Source: Arthrobacter sp. PAMC25564 (GTDB taxonomy: Bacteria; Actinomycetota; Actinomycetes; Actinomycetales; Micrococcaceae). From it: a DNA stretch of 64,000 nucleotides. Where the stretch lies: NCBI RefSeq assembly GCF_004798705.1, contig NZ_CP039290.1:3224001-3288000 (forward strand), in the 5' to 3' direction. Under the pieces are notes generated by a model. That model was not told the DNA's origin and made no database searches. It worked only from the letters and a program-made list of their open reading frames with translations. The translations under genes were made by a program, and so were the position numbers. How positions within the stretch are numbered: position 1 is the stretch's first letter; every line of letters starts with the position of its first letter. Shown in pieces: positions 34,682 through 42,067 of the stretch.

Positions 34682-36654
34682 TGGATATCCTGCAGTCTCT
34701 TTGCTTCTTCGGACGATTTCAGCTGCCACGGCACGCTCGCGACCATGACCCCCGGCTCGAAGTGCAGCCGGGTCTTGATCCGCAGTGCGGTCTGGTTGTG
34801 CACCAGCTGCTCCCACCATTTGCCGACCACGTACTCCGGGATGTACACGACGATCAGGTCCCGCGGCGAGTCGCGCCGCATGTTCGTGATGTATTCCATG
34901 ATGGGCGTGACCGTTTCGCGGAACGGGCTGGCGAGCACGGTCAGCGGTACGGGGATATCCAGCTTCTCCCAGTCCGCCACCGTCTGCGCGGTTTCCTCAG
35001 GGCTGATATCCACCGTGATGGCATCCAGCCGGGAAGGCCGTGACGCCCGGGCATAGGCCAGCGCGCGGAGCACGGGCTTGCGGATGTGGGAGACCAGCAG
35101 CACGGCATGCACCCGGGTGGGCAGGGCCCGGGGCGAGGAATCCTCGTCCACGGCGAGTTCCTTGGCCACGTTGTCATAGTGCGCCCGGATGCTCCACATG
35201 ATGAGGAACAGGATGAACATTGCCAGCAGCGCGATCCAGGCGCCCTGCTCGAACTTGGTGATCAGAACGATCACCAGGACCAGCGCCGTCATGCCGAAGC
35301 CGATGGTGTTAATGGTGCGCGACTTGAGCATCCGCAGTTTCACGGCCGGGTCCTTCGCGAGCTTCAGCTCCCGGCCCCAGTGACGGATCATGCCGAGCTG
35401 GCTCATCGTGAACGAGATGAAGACGCCCACGATGTAGAGCTGGATGAGCTTTGTGACGTCGGCGTTGAAGGCGATGATCAGGACGAGGGCCCCGGCGGCC
35501 AGTGCCAGGACGCCGTTGCTGAACGCCAGCCGGTCCCCGCGGGTGCGCAACTGGCGCGGCAGGTAGCCGTCCTGGGCCAGGATCGAGCCGAGGACGGGGA
35601 AACCGTTGAAGGCTGTATTGGAGGCAAAGACCAGGATCACGCCGGTGGCGGCGACGACGATGTAGAAGGGGAGGGATCCCTCGCCGAAGATGGTCTGCGC
35701 AATCTGGCTGATCGCCGGGTTCTGGATGTAGCCTTCGTCGAGGGGCTTGCCGTTGAGCAGGAACTCCTTGGCCGGATCCAGCACGATATGCACTTTCGTG
35801 GCGTTGGCCAGATAGATGATGCCGGCCAGCATGGAGGCGGCGATGACGCCCAGCAGCAGCAGTGTGGTCGCCGCGTTCTTGCTCTTGGGCTTCTGGAAGT
35901 TCGGCACGCCGTTGCTGATGGCCTCGACGCCGGTCAGCGCCGCGGCGCCGGAGGAGAAGGCCCGGAGCAGCAGGAAAGCCCCGGCCAGGCCGACCATTCC
36001 CTGGTCGAATCCGGCGGCGGGGACGATCGCGAACTCCGACGACGGCGCCTGGCCGAGCTGGCCGGTGAGGGCCTGGAAGATGCCGACGGCGGTCATGCCG
36101 AGGATGGAGGCCATAAAGATGTAGGTCGGCACGGCGAAGACGCTGCCGGCCTCCCTGATGCCGCGCAGGTTCACCAGGGCCAGGATCACAACGCCGACGG
36201 TCGCGATGACGGCCTGTTGGCCATGCAGCGACGGGACCGCGGTGGTCAGGTAGGCCGCGGCGGAGGACATCGAGACCGCGACCGTGAGGACATAGTCCAC
36301 CAGCAGTGCCGAGGCGACGGTCAGGCCCGCGTACTTGCCCAGGTTCACGTTGGCAATCTCGTAGTCGCCGCCACCTGAGGGGTAGGCGTGGACGTTCTGG
36401 CGGTAGGAGGCGACAACGGTCAGCAGCACCACCATGACCGCAAGCCCGACCCAGGGCGAGAATGACACGGCGCTGACGCCGGCAAGGGCCAGCGTCAGCA
36501 GGATTTCGTCCGGTGCGTAGGCCACCGAAGACAGCGCATCGGAGGCGAAAATGGGAAGCGCGATCCGCTTCGGGAGCAGGGTGTGAGCCATACTGTCGTT
36601 CCGGAAGGGCTTGCCTACCAGCACCCGCTTCACGGCATTGAAAATTGTCAGCAC
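34678..36654 (-). CDS. KimA-type potassium importer (APC superfamily)
   Basis: A 658-residue membrane protein with about 12 transmembrane helices and a cytoplasmic C-terminal domain of about 170 residues. The N-terminus FNAVKRVLVGKPFRNDSMAH leading to LPIFASDALSSVAYAPDEIL closely follows the pattern of Bacillus KimA (former YdaO), a high-affinity K+/H+ symporter whose C-terminal USP-like domain binds c-di-AMP. The C-terminus here has a USP-like core (VHAVLLVSHIRKPVLRALAY, IVVYIPEYVVGKWWEQL). Transport of an amino acid instead cannot be excluded. GTG start at 36654. It is divergent from two RCK-domain TrkA-type genes, strongly suggesting a potassium role. Confidence 0.82.
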   Translation of the reverse strand: MLTIFNAVKRVLVGKPFRNDSMAHTLLPKRIALPIFASDALSSVAYAPDEILLTLALAGVSAVSFSPWVGLAVMVVLLTVVASYRQNVHAYPSGGGDYEIANVNLGKYAGLTVASALLVDYVLTVAVSMSSAAAYLTTAVPSLHGQQAVIATVGVVILALVNLRGIREAGSVFAVPTYIFMASILGMTAVGIFQALTGQLGQAPSSEFAIVPAAGFDQGMVGLAGAFLLLRAFSSGAAALTGVEAISNGVPNFQKPKSKNAATTLLLLGVIAASMLAGIIYLANATKVHIVLDPAKEFLLNGKPLDEGYIQNPAISQIAQTIFGEGSLPFYIVVAATGVILVFASNTAFNGFPVLGSILAQDGYLPRQLRTRGDRLAFSNGVLALAAGALVLIIAFNADVTKLIQLYIVGVFISFTMSQLGMIRHWGRELKLAKDPAVKLRMLKSRTINTIGFGMTALVLVIVLITKFEQGAWIALLAMFILFLIMWSIRAHYDNVAKELAVDEDSSPRALPTRVHAVLLVSHIRKPVLRALAYARASRPSRLDAITVDISPEETAQTVADWEKLDIPVPLTVLASPFRETVTPIMEYITNMRRDSPRDLIVVYIPEYVVGKWWEQLVHNQTALRIKTRLHFEPGVMVASVPWQLKSSEEAKRLQDIQ

Positions 36655-36818
36655 CAGACAAAGCTAGTCTGATTCGGACGCGATGTCATGACGGCGAAGC
36701 CGCACCGCCCGCCGTTACGGCCCGGCGGCCCGGGATGCTGGCCTGACGGCCCCGCGTGGCCGGTAGAGTTTTACGCAGCAGCAGACGCGGCAGCAGGCAG
36801 AGTACACAGGAGGAACGT

Positions 36819-37490
36819 GTGGCGCACTTCGTGATCATGGGTTGTGGCCGGGTGGGGGCAACCCTGGCGCACACGCTGGAGGATGCGGGCCATTCGGTGG
36901 CCATCATCGACCAGGACGACCGTGCTTTCCGGCGGCTCCGCACGGGTTTCTCCGGACGCAAGGTCACCGGCGTCGGCTTTGACCGGGAGACGCTCAAGCA
37001 AGCCGGCGTCGAGGAGGCCTATGCCTTCGCCGCAGTCTCCAGCGGAGACAATTCCAACATCCTGGCCACCCGCGTGGCACGCGAGACCTTCCACGTCCCC
37101 CATGTCGTCGCCAGGATCTATGATCCGGGCCGCGCCGAGATTTACCAGCGGCTCGGCATTCCCACGGTCGCGGCGGTGCGCTGGAGCGCCGACCAGGTCC
37201 TCCGCCGAATCCTCCCGGAGCAGCACCTTACCGGCGACTTCCGGGACCCCTCGGGCCGGCTGGTACTCGCCGAAGTCGACCTCAACCCCGACTGGATCGG
37301 CCACCCGGTGACGTCGATCGAGAAGGCGGCGGGCATCCGCGTCGCCTATCTGACCCGCTTCGGTGAGGGGATGCTGCCCGTGGCCGGCACCTCCTTCCAG
37401 GACGGCGATACCGTGCACGCCATGCTGAGCCTGGACCGCAGTTCCGAGGTCGCCCATATTCTTGCCAAGTCGCCCGCCAAGGAGTCCTAA
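36819..37490 (+). CDS. RCK/TrkA-type potassium regulator, first copy (CeoB-like)
   Basis: TrkA/Ktr-type cytoplasmic regulator of a potassium system, 223 residues. The Rossmann RCK_N domain begins VAHFVIMGCGRVGATLAHTL with the nucleotide-ribose acid in VAIIDQDD; RCK_C covers roughly 140-223 (RLVLAEVDLNP, IGHPVTSIEKAAGIRV). I chose GTG at 36819 because AGGAGG lies 5 nt upstream; the longer frame to 36756 would place the ribosome-binding site inside the gene. It abuts the second copy (stop then GTG with no gap). It corresponds in order to ceoB of mycobacteria. Confidence 0.92.
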   Translation: MAHFVIMGCGRVGATLAHTLEDAGHSVAIIDQDDRAFRRLRTGFSGRKVTGVGFDRETLKQAGVEEAYAFAAVSSGDNSNILATRVARETFHVPHVVARIYDPGRAEIYQRLGIPTVAAVRWSADQVLRRILPEQHLTGDFRDPSGRLVLAEVDLNPDWIGHPVTSIEKAAGIRVAYLTRFGEGMLPVAGTSFQDGDTVHAMLSLDRSSEVAHILAKSPAKES

Positions 37491-38234
37491 GTGAAAGTCG
37501 TCATCGTCGGGGCGGGAAGCGTCGGTTCCTCGATCGCCCGCGAACTGCTGGCCCACAAGCACGAGATCTTGCTGATCGACCTGAAGCCGGAGGTCATCGG
37601 CCGCAGCGGCCTGCGCGGCGCCCACTGGTTGGTCGGTGATGCCTGCGAACTGAGCACGCTCAAGGACGCCAAACTCGAAGACGCCGACGTCGTGGTTTCC
37701 GCCACCGGCGATGACAAGGTCAATCTGGTGGTCTCCCTGCTGGCCAAGACGGAGTTCGGCGTCGGACGGACGGTCGGCCGGGTCAACAACCCCAAGAACG
37801 ACTGGATGTTCGACGATTCCTGGGGCGTCGACGTCGCGGTCAACACCCCCCAGCTGATGACGGCCCTCGTCGAGGAAGCGGTGGAAATCGGCGACCTGGT
37901 CCGGTTGCTGACCCTGCAGACCGGGGTGTCCTCGCTGGTCGAGTTCACGGTCCCGCACGATTCGCACGTCATCGGGCTCACGGTGGGCGACATCGAGTGG
38001 CCCGAGGATGCCGCGCTGGTTGCGATCCTGCGGGACCAGGCCCCGATCACGCCGAGCCGTGATGACGTGATCGACGGCGGGGACGAACTGTTCTTCGTGA
38101 CCACGATCGCGGCCGAGGACGGTCTCCGGGCCCTTCTCTCAGCCGAACCAGGGCCCGATGAGCGGCACCCGGTGACCTCGGACCAGCACGGCCACGAGAA
38201 CCAGCCTGCCGCGGACGACGGCTTCGACGGCTGA
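37491..38234 (+). CDS. RCK/TrkA-type potassium regulator, second copy (CeoC-like)
   Basis: A 247-residue RCK protein: MKVVIVGAGSVGSSIARELL with ILLIDLKPE for the RCK_N fold, and SRDDVIDGGDELFFVTT closing the RCK_C domain. The GTG start at 37491 directly follows the stop of the first copy, so the pair is co-translated and may form a hetero-octameric gating ring, as for paired KtrA/TrkA proteins. A short acidic, Gly/His-rich tail follows residue 225. No Trk or Ktr membrane subunit gene is in the window; the KimA-type importer is the only adjacent transporter. Confidence 0.92.
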   Translation: MKVVIVGAGSVGSSIARELLAHKHEILLIDLKPEVIGRSGLRGAHWLVGDACELSTLKDAKLEDADVVVSATGDDKVNLVVSLLAKTEFGVGRTVGRVNNPKNDWMFDDSWGVDVAVNTPQLMTALVEEAVEIGDLVRLLTLQTGVSSLVEFTVPHDSHVIGLTVGDIEWPEDAALVAILRDQAPITPSRDDVIDGGDELFFVTTIAAEDGLRALLSAEPGPDERHPVTSDQHGHENQPAADDGFDG

Positions 38235-38258
38235 ACACCCGTCCCGCCTGGCCGCGCC

Positions 38259-38324
38259 CCCAACTGACCCGCAGTAGTTGCCGTTATGAGCGCTCATAAC
38301 GGCAACTACTGCGGGTCAGTTGGG
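38259..38324. terminator. perfect 66-bp palindrome between convergent genes
   Basis: Left arm 38259-38291 and right arm 38292-38324 are exact reverse complements, 33 bp each, with no loop (centre GAGC|GCTC). It starts 24 nt after the ceoC-like stop and its right arm contains the stop codon and last two codons of the DUF3159 gene (stop at 38316-38318). It can serve as a terminator in both directions. A perfect match over 66 bp is far beyond chance. Confidence 0.9.
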
Positions 38325-39041
38325 TTCGGCAACGGGCTCCGGGGCCGGCCGGGTGAGCAGCCACGCGACCCACACGCCGAGGATGTACAGCGGCGCCCCC
38401 ATCAGGAGCCGGGTCGTGGCCAGGCCGGCGAGTCCGGGCTCGCCCAACAGGTACAGGGGAACCTGCACCAGCAGGCGCAGCACCATCACCGAGATGATCA
38501 CCCAGGTCCCGATCCGGTATGCCTTCATCCGGGCCGGGTTCTTGCGCCACTCCAGCCCCTCATTCCGGATCAGGCCGAAGAGCAGCCCCGCCACGGGCCA
38601 GCGGACGGCAATCGAGAGGGACATCGCCAGGATGTAGCCGATGTTCGTCAGGAAGCCGATGACGTAGAAGTCCTCGGCCTTTCCCGTGCTGTTGGCCAGC
38701 CAGGCGGACAGGCCGACGCCGACGATGCCGGCCAGCGCCTGAGTCAGCGGCTTGCGCTGGATCAGCCGGGAGACGGTGAAGACGGCGGCCGTGCCCAGCG
38801 CTGCGACCAGGGCCAGTTGCAGTTCGCGCGTGATGGTGAAGGCGATGAGGAAGACAAGACCCGGCAGGATGCTCTCGGCGATGCCCTGGACGCCGCCGGC
38901 GCTCTTCAGGACGTCGATGTTGCCGTTGCTGGATCGGTGCAGTCCGGCCTTCGCCGCGTAGCCCTCGGCGAGCTGGGCCACCGTGGGCTGCGCCGGGTCA
39001 TTCTCCGCGGAGCCAGGCTCGGGACGTTCGGGCACGGTCAT
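38316..39041 (-). CDS. DUF3159 membrane protein
   Basis: A 241-residue integral membrane protein of the actinobacterial DUF3159 family. After about 50 polar residues come roughly six membrane segments, e.g. SILPGLVFLIAFTI, LALVAALGTAAVFTVSRLIQ, ALAGIVGVGLSAWLAN, GYILAMSLSIAVRWPVAGLL, IGTWVIISVMVLRLLVQVPL, and ILGVWVAWLL. No function is established. It belongs to a conserved minus-strand cluster with the OB-fold and DUF3710 genes, overlapping the former by 4 nt. Its last codons and stop lie inside the 66-bp palindrome. Confidence 0.9.
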   Translation of the reverse strand: MTVPERPEPGSAENDPAQPTVAQLAEGYAAKAGLHRSSNGNIDVLKSAGGVQGIAESILPGLVFLIAFTITRELQLALVAALGTAAVFTVSRLIQRKPLTQALAGIVGVGLSAWLANSTGKAEDFYVIGFLTNIGYILAMSLSIAVRWPVAGLLFGLIRNEGLEWRKNPARMKAYRIGTWVIISVMVLRLLVQVPLYLLGEPGLAGLATTRLLMGAPLYILGVWVAWLLTRPAPEPVAEPN

Positions 39042-39469
39042 TGCTCCTCCTGGCGGGAGAGTATTTCGTAGCGGGGATTGAACATGGTGGGCAGCCCGTC
39101 ACGGATCGTGACCATGCCCTGCAGCCGGAGTTCGGTGCCGGCGTCGATTCCGGGGATCCGACGCCGTCCCAGCCAGACCACGCGCAGCCGGTCCTTGGGA
39201 CCGGTGGCCCGCTGGCGCTGCACCCCGGACTGGACCCTGCCGTCAGGCACACCGGCCGGCGTGGCGCCGGATCCGGCCTGGCTGGCCGTGGCACGGTTCC
39301 TGGCCGGAGGGGCGTCATGGTCGACGACGATGGCGACAAAGTGCGCCACCTGGCTCGCCGGCGCATAGGTGACCGATTCGATGAAGCCGTGGCACAGCAC
39401 CCGCCCACGGTCCGGCAGTCCCCTGACGGAGACCGAGGCAGCAGGATCCTTAAGGGGGGCATCAGCCAA
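39038..39469 (-). CDS. OB-fold nucleic-acid-binding protein
   Basis: A 143-residue small protein with an OB-fold-like pattern (GRVLCHGFIESVTYAP, AHFVAIVVDHD, RLRVVWLGRRRIPGIDAGTE, LRLQGMVTIRDGLPTM, NPRYEIL), similar to single-strand nucleic-acid-binding OB domains. The internal PARNRATASQAGSGATPAGVP stretch is a disordered loop. Its function is unknown; orthologues sit in the same place in other actinobacteria. It overlaps DUF3710 by 8 nt upstream and DUF3159 by 4 nt downstream, so all three are one translational unit. Confidence 0.85.
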   Translation of the reverse strand: MADAPLKDPAASVSVRGLPDRGRVLCHGFIESVTYAPASQVAHFVAIVVDHDAPPARNRATASQAGSGATPAGVPDGRVQSGVQRQRATGPKDRLRVVWLGRRRIPGIDAGTELRLQGMVTIRDGLPTMFNPRYEILSRQEEQ

Positions 39470-40193
39470 TCTGGGTTATCTCCGGTCCAGGTTCGGGTTG
39501 CCCGAGGTCGGGGGCCTGCCCGAGGTCCGGGGAGGCCAGGGGTGCGGGTGCGTTGGAATCCCTGGGCAGGCGCAGCTGCAGCAGCTCGCGCGGCGGCATC
39601 GGGTTCTCTCCCCGGACCACCACAACCTGCCGGAACATGTCTTCGAGCGCGGCCGCGATGTCGCGGTCCAGGGCGGCGTCGCCTCCCAGGACGCCGCGCA
39701 GGAACCAGCGCGGACCGTCGACGCCGATAAACCGCGCCACCCGGTAGCCGCTGCTGCCGTCCGCGCCACCGGCGGGAAGCTTGGCGACGAGCTCGGTGCC
39801 GAACGGACCCTGGATCTCCTCGACCTGGCCGCCCTGGCTGCCGACGGACTGGCCGATCTGCTCGCGGATTTCGTCCCAGAGGCCTTCGGAGCGCGGGGCG
39901 GCAAACGCCTGCAGCTGGAGGCTTGAGCCGTCCATGTCCAGCGTGACGGCAACGACGCGCTGCGTGGCCTCCTCGACCTCGAGCCGGAGCTGCAGGCCTT
40001 CGCGCGGCGCGATCAGGAGGGCGCCGAGATCCACATAGCCGTCCTGGTTCTCGACCTCAGAGACGTCGAAGGGACCCGCGGCGGCCCGCAGATCGCCGGG
40101 GGCAGACACGGCCGGGCCTTCAGCGACGGGATCCCGGTCTTCCGGCTCCGTCTGCTGTTCCTGCTTGGCTTTCCTGCCACGCCCAAAAACCAT
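39462..40193 (-). CDS. DUF3710 family protein
   Basis: A 243-residue soluble protein of the actinobacterial DUF3710 family. The conserved core runs from GPFDVSEVENQDGYVDLGAL through LRLEVEEATQRVVAVTLDMD to VARFIGVDGPRWFLRGVLGG. The N-terminus is basic and the C-terminus (about 30 residues) is Pro/Glu-rich. Function is unknown. It is the first gene of the DUF3710-OB-DUF3159 unit and follows dut by 123 nt; the gap between holds no recognisable gene. The ATG at 40193 follows GGAGAC. Confidence 0.88.
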   Translation of the reverse strand: MVFGRGRKAKQEQQTEPEDRDPVAEGPAVSAPGDLRAAAGPFDVSEVENQDGYVDLGALLIAPREGLQLRLEVEEATQRVVAVTLDMDGSSLQLQAFAAPRSEGLWDEIREQIGQSVGSQGGQVEEIQGPFGTELVAKLPAGGADGSSGYRVARFIGVDGPRWFLRGVLGGDAALDRDIAAALEDMFRQVVVVRGENPMPPRELLQLRLPRDSNAPAPLASPDLGQAPDLGQPEPGPEITQIG

Positions 40194-40316
40194 GGGGTTG
40201 TCTCCTTAGTTGTGATTCGTTGCCGCCGCTCGGCGCCGGCGTGACGGCTCCCGTTCCCGGGGCAGGCGCCTGCTTGAAATCCCTGCGTAAAACTGTGGGC
40301 CCGACTGGGGCCGAGT

Positions 40317-40793
40317 TCAGCCCTGCGGGCCGAAGCCGCCGGTGGACCCGAAGCCCCCGACGCCGCGGACCGAGCCGTCCAGTTCCTCCACCGGCACGAA
40401 CCGGGCGTGCTCCACGCGCTGAATGACCATTTGTGCAATTCTATCGCCGCGCTTGAGCTCGATCGCCTCGTGGCGGTCGGTATTGAGCAGTGTCACGGCG
40501 ATTTCTCCCCGGTAGCCGGCGTCCACCGTGCCGGGAGCGTTCACCACCGTCAAACCATGTTTCACGGCGAGGCCGGAGCGCGGGTGGATCAGGGCGACGA
40601 AGCCGTCCGGCAGGGCGATGGACACGCCGGTGGGCACGAGGCGGCGCTCCCCCGGTTCCAGTACGACGTCCTCGCGGGTGCGCAGGTCCGCCCCGGCGTC
40701 GCCCGGGTGGGCGTACGACGGCGGTTCCAGCCCGTCGTCGAGCATCTTCAGCTGAACCGTAAGAGTGGGCGTGGCGGTGTTTTCTTCAGTCAC
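40317..40793 (-). CDS. dut: dUTP diphosphatase
   Basis: Homotrimeric dUTPase, hydrolysing dUTP to dUMP to keep uracil out of DNA and feed dTMP synthesis. The 158-residue protein has motif 1 YAHPGDAGADLRT, motif 2 HPRSGLAVKHG, motif 3 APGTVDAGYRGEI (catalytic Asp), motif 4 RGDRIAQMVIQ and the C-terminal closing motif GVGGFGSTGGFGP. All five are present. Start ATG 40793; it is divergent from the DUF3093 gene with a 123-nt shared promoter region. Confidence 0.97.
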   Translation of the reverse strand: MTEENTATPTLTVQLKMLDDGLEPPSYAHPGDAGADLRTREDVVLEPGERRLVPTGVSIALPDGFVALIHPRSGLAVKHGLTVVNAPGTVDAGYRGEIAVTLLNTDRHEAIELKRGDRIAQMVIQRVEHARFVPVEELDGSVRGVGGFGSTGGFGPQG

Positions 40794-40916
40794 AGTCCCT
40801 CACTCTAACGCCAGCAGCAAAGCTGGACCTAGCCGCGGGGTCCTTGCCCGGGTGCCCGGGATGCCGGCAGCGGCGCCCAAGATGAAATAGCTCGCAAAAA
40901 GTGGAAAGCTGGGCCT

Positions 40917-41402
40917 ATGCCCGAATCCAGCGCAGCTGCGCCTGCCCCCAAGAGCGCACCCGGTGACGCCACCATTCTCTACACCGAGAAGCTCTGGCCG
41001 AACTTCTGGATCTGGCTCGTCTCGGCGGGATTCTCCAGCGCCGGAATCCTGATGTTGGCGCCGATCAGCATCGCGGCAGGCATCACCGCAGCGGTGGTGA
41101 TGTTCGCCATCATCTCCGTGCTGCTGATCCTCTCGACGCCGACCATCACAGTGACCGCGTCAACGTTGAGGGTGGGCCGGGCCACCATCGACCGCAGCTT
41201 CGTCGGCACCGTGACGGCGTTCCGCCGCGCCGAAGCGACGGCCGAACGAGGCACCCGGCTCAACGGCCTGGCGTTTCTGTGCATCCGCGGCTGGGTGGAC
41301 CCGGTGGTCCACATTGAAATCACCGACCCGTCCGACCGCACCCCGTACTGGCTGGCCTCCACCCGGCACCCCGAACAGCTGATTGCCGCTCTGGAAGCCT
41401 GA
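40917..41402 (+). CDS. DUF3093 membrane protein
   Basis: A 161-residue protein of the actinobacterial DUF3093 family, with two closely spaced membrane segments (FWIWLVSAGFSSAGILML and ISIAAGITAAVVMFAIISVL) and a cytoplasmic C-terminal domain (LRVGRATIDRSFVGTVTAFR, WVDPVVHIEITDPSDRTPYW). Function is unknown. It is located between dut and DUF4193 as in other actinobacteria. The ATG at 40917 lies 123 nt from the dut start; the stop faces the DUF4193 stop with 28 nt between. Confidence 0.88.
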   Translation: MPESSAAAPAPKSAPGDATILYTEKLWPNFWIWLVSAGFSSAGILMLAPISIAAGITAAVVMFAIISVLLILSTPTITVTASTLRVGRATIDRSFVGTVTAFRRAEATAERGTRLNGLAFLCIRGWVDPVVHIEITDPSDRTPYWLASTRHPEQLIAALEA

Positions 41403-41430
41403 AGCTGCCTGCTGGAACGGGCCTGTACGG

Positions 41431-41730
41431 CTAACCCTCGCATTCCTTGCAGTAAAGGCGGCCGTCCTTTTCGCGGGCGATCTGCGAACGGTGGCGGACG
41501 AGGAAGCAGGAGGCACAGGTGAATTCGTCTGCCTGGGCGGGCAGCACCCGAACCAGCAGTTCCTCCCCGGACAAGTCCGCGCCGGGGAGTTCGTAGCCTT
41601 CGGCGAGGTCGGATTCGTCTTCGTCCACCACCGCGGAAGGCTTCTCCGTACGCCGCGCCTTCAACGCCTCAATGGAGTCCTCGCTGAGGTCCTCTTCGGT
41701 CTTGCGCGGCGCATCGTAATCTGTCGCCAT
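41431..41730 (-). CDS. DUF4193 family protein
   Basis: A 99-residue actinobacterial DUF4193 protein. The N-terminal two thirds are very acidic (LSEDSIEALKARRTEKPSAV, VDEDESDLAEGYELPG), and the C-terminus carries a CxxC-x(21)-CxxC pattern (CASCFLVRHR ... LYCKECEG) that could bind zinc. The Arg-His-Arg stretch between the pairs is conserved in the family. Function is unknown; it is nearly always near sigA and dut. Start ATG 41730. The 337 nt upstream separate it from sepH. Confidence 0.92.
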   Translation of the reverse strand: MATDYDAPRKTEEDLSEDSIEALKARRTEKPSAVVDEDESDLAEGYELPGADLSGEELLVRVLPAQADEFTCASCFLVRHRSQIAREKDGRLYCKECEG

Positions 41731-42067
41731 TGTTTGTTGCTCACACTCCGCATTCGTTCGATTGGTTCGCCGGTTCCGGGCGGTCCTGCCGGGCTGGTAG
41801 CCCTGGACCCGTTCCCGGCCGGTTCACCGATGACAACACCGGAGACGCGGATTTTGTGCCCGATGTCGGGTCATTTTTGCTTAAGCTGCCGCCGAAAGCC
41901 AGAGCCCTGCGATCCCTTCCCGCCCCCCTGCCTTCCCGGAGGCCCTAAACTGGCGGAAAGTCGCGGAAAATCGCGGAAAATCACGGCGCGCCCTCCCTCC
42001 TAACGGAAAATACGGCCCACGGGTGGCAGAGTTTCGCTTGTTAGTAATGCCAGGGTGGAGGATTTGT
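41731..42067. other. intergenic region of 337 nt with short direct repeats
   Basis: No convincing gene. It includes TGGCGGAAAG-TCGCGGAAAA-TCGCGGAAAA at 41951-41980 (10-bp direct repeats, the last two identical), with a further TAACGGAAAA at 42001-42010. These lie 60-115 nt before the sepH start and could be activator or repressor sites of the sepH promoter. GGAGG at 42057-42061 is the sepH ribosome-binding site. Confidence 0.5.
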
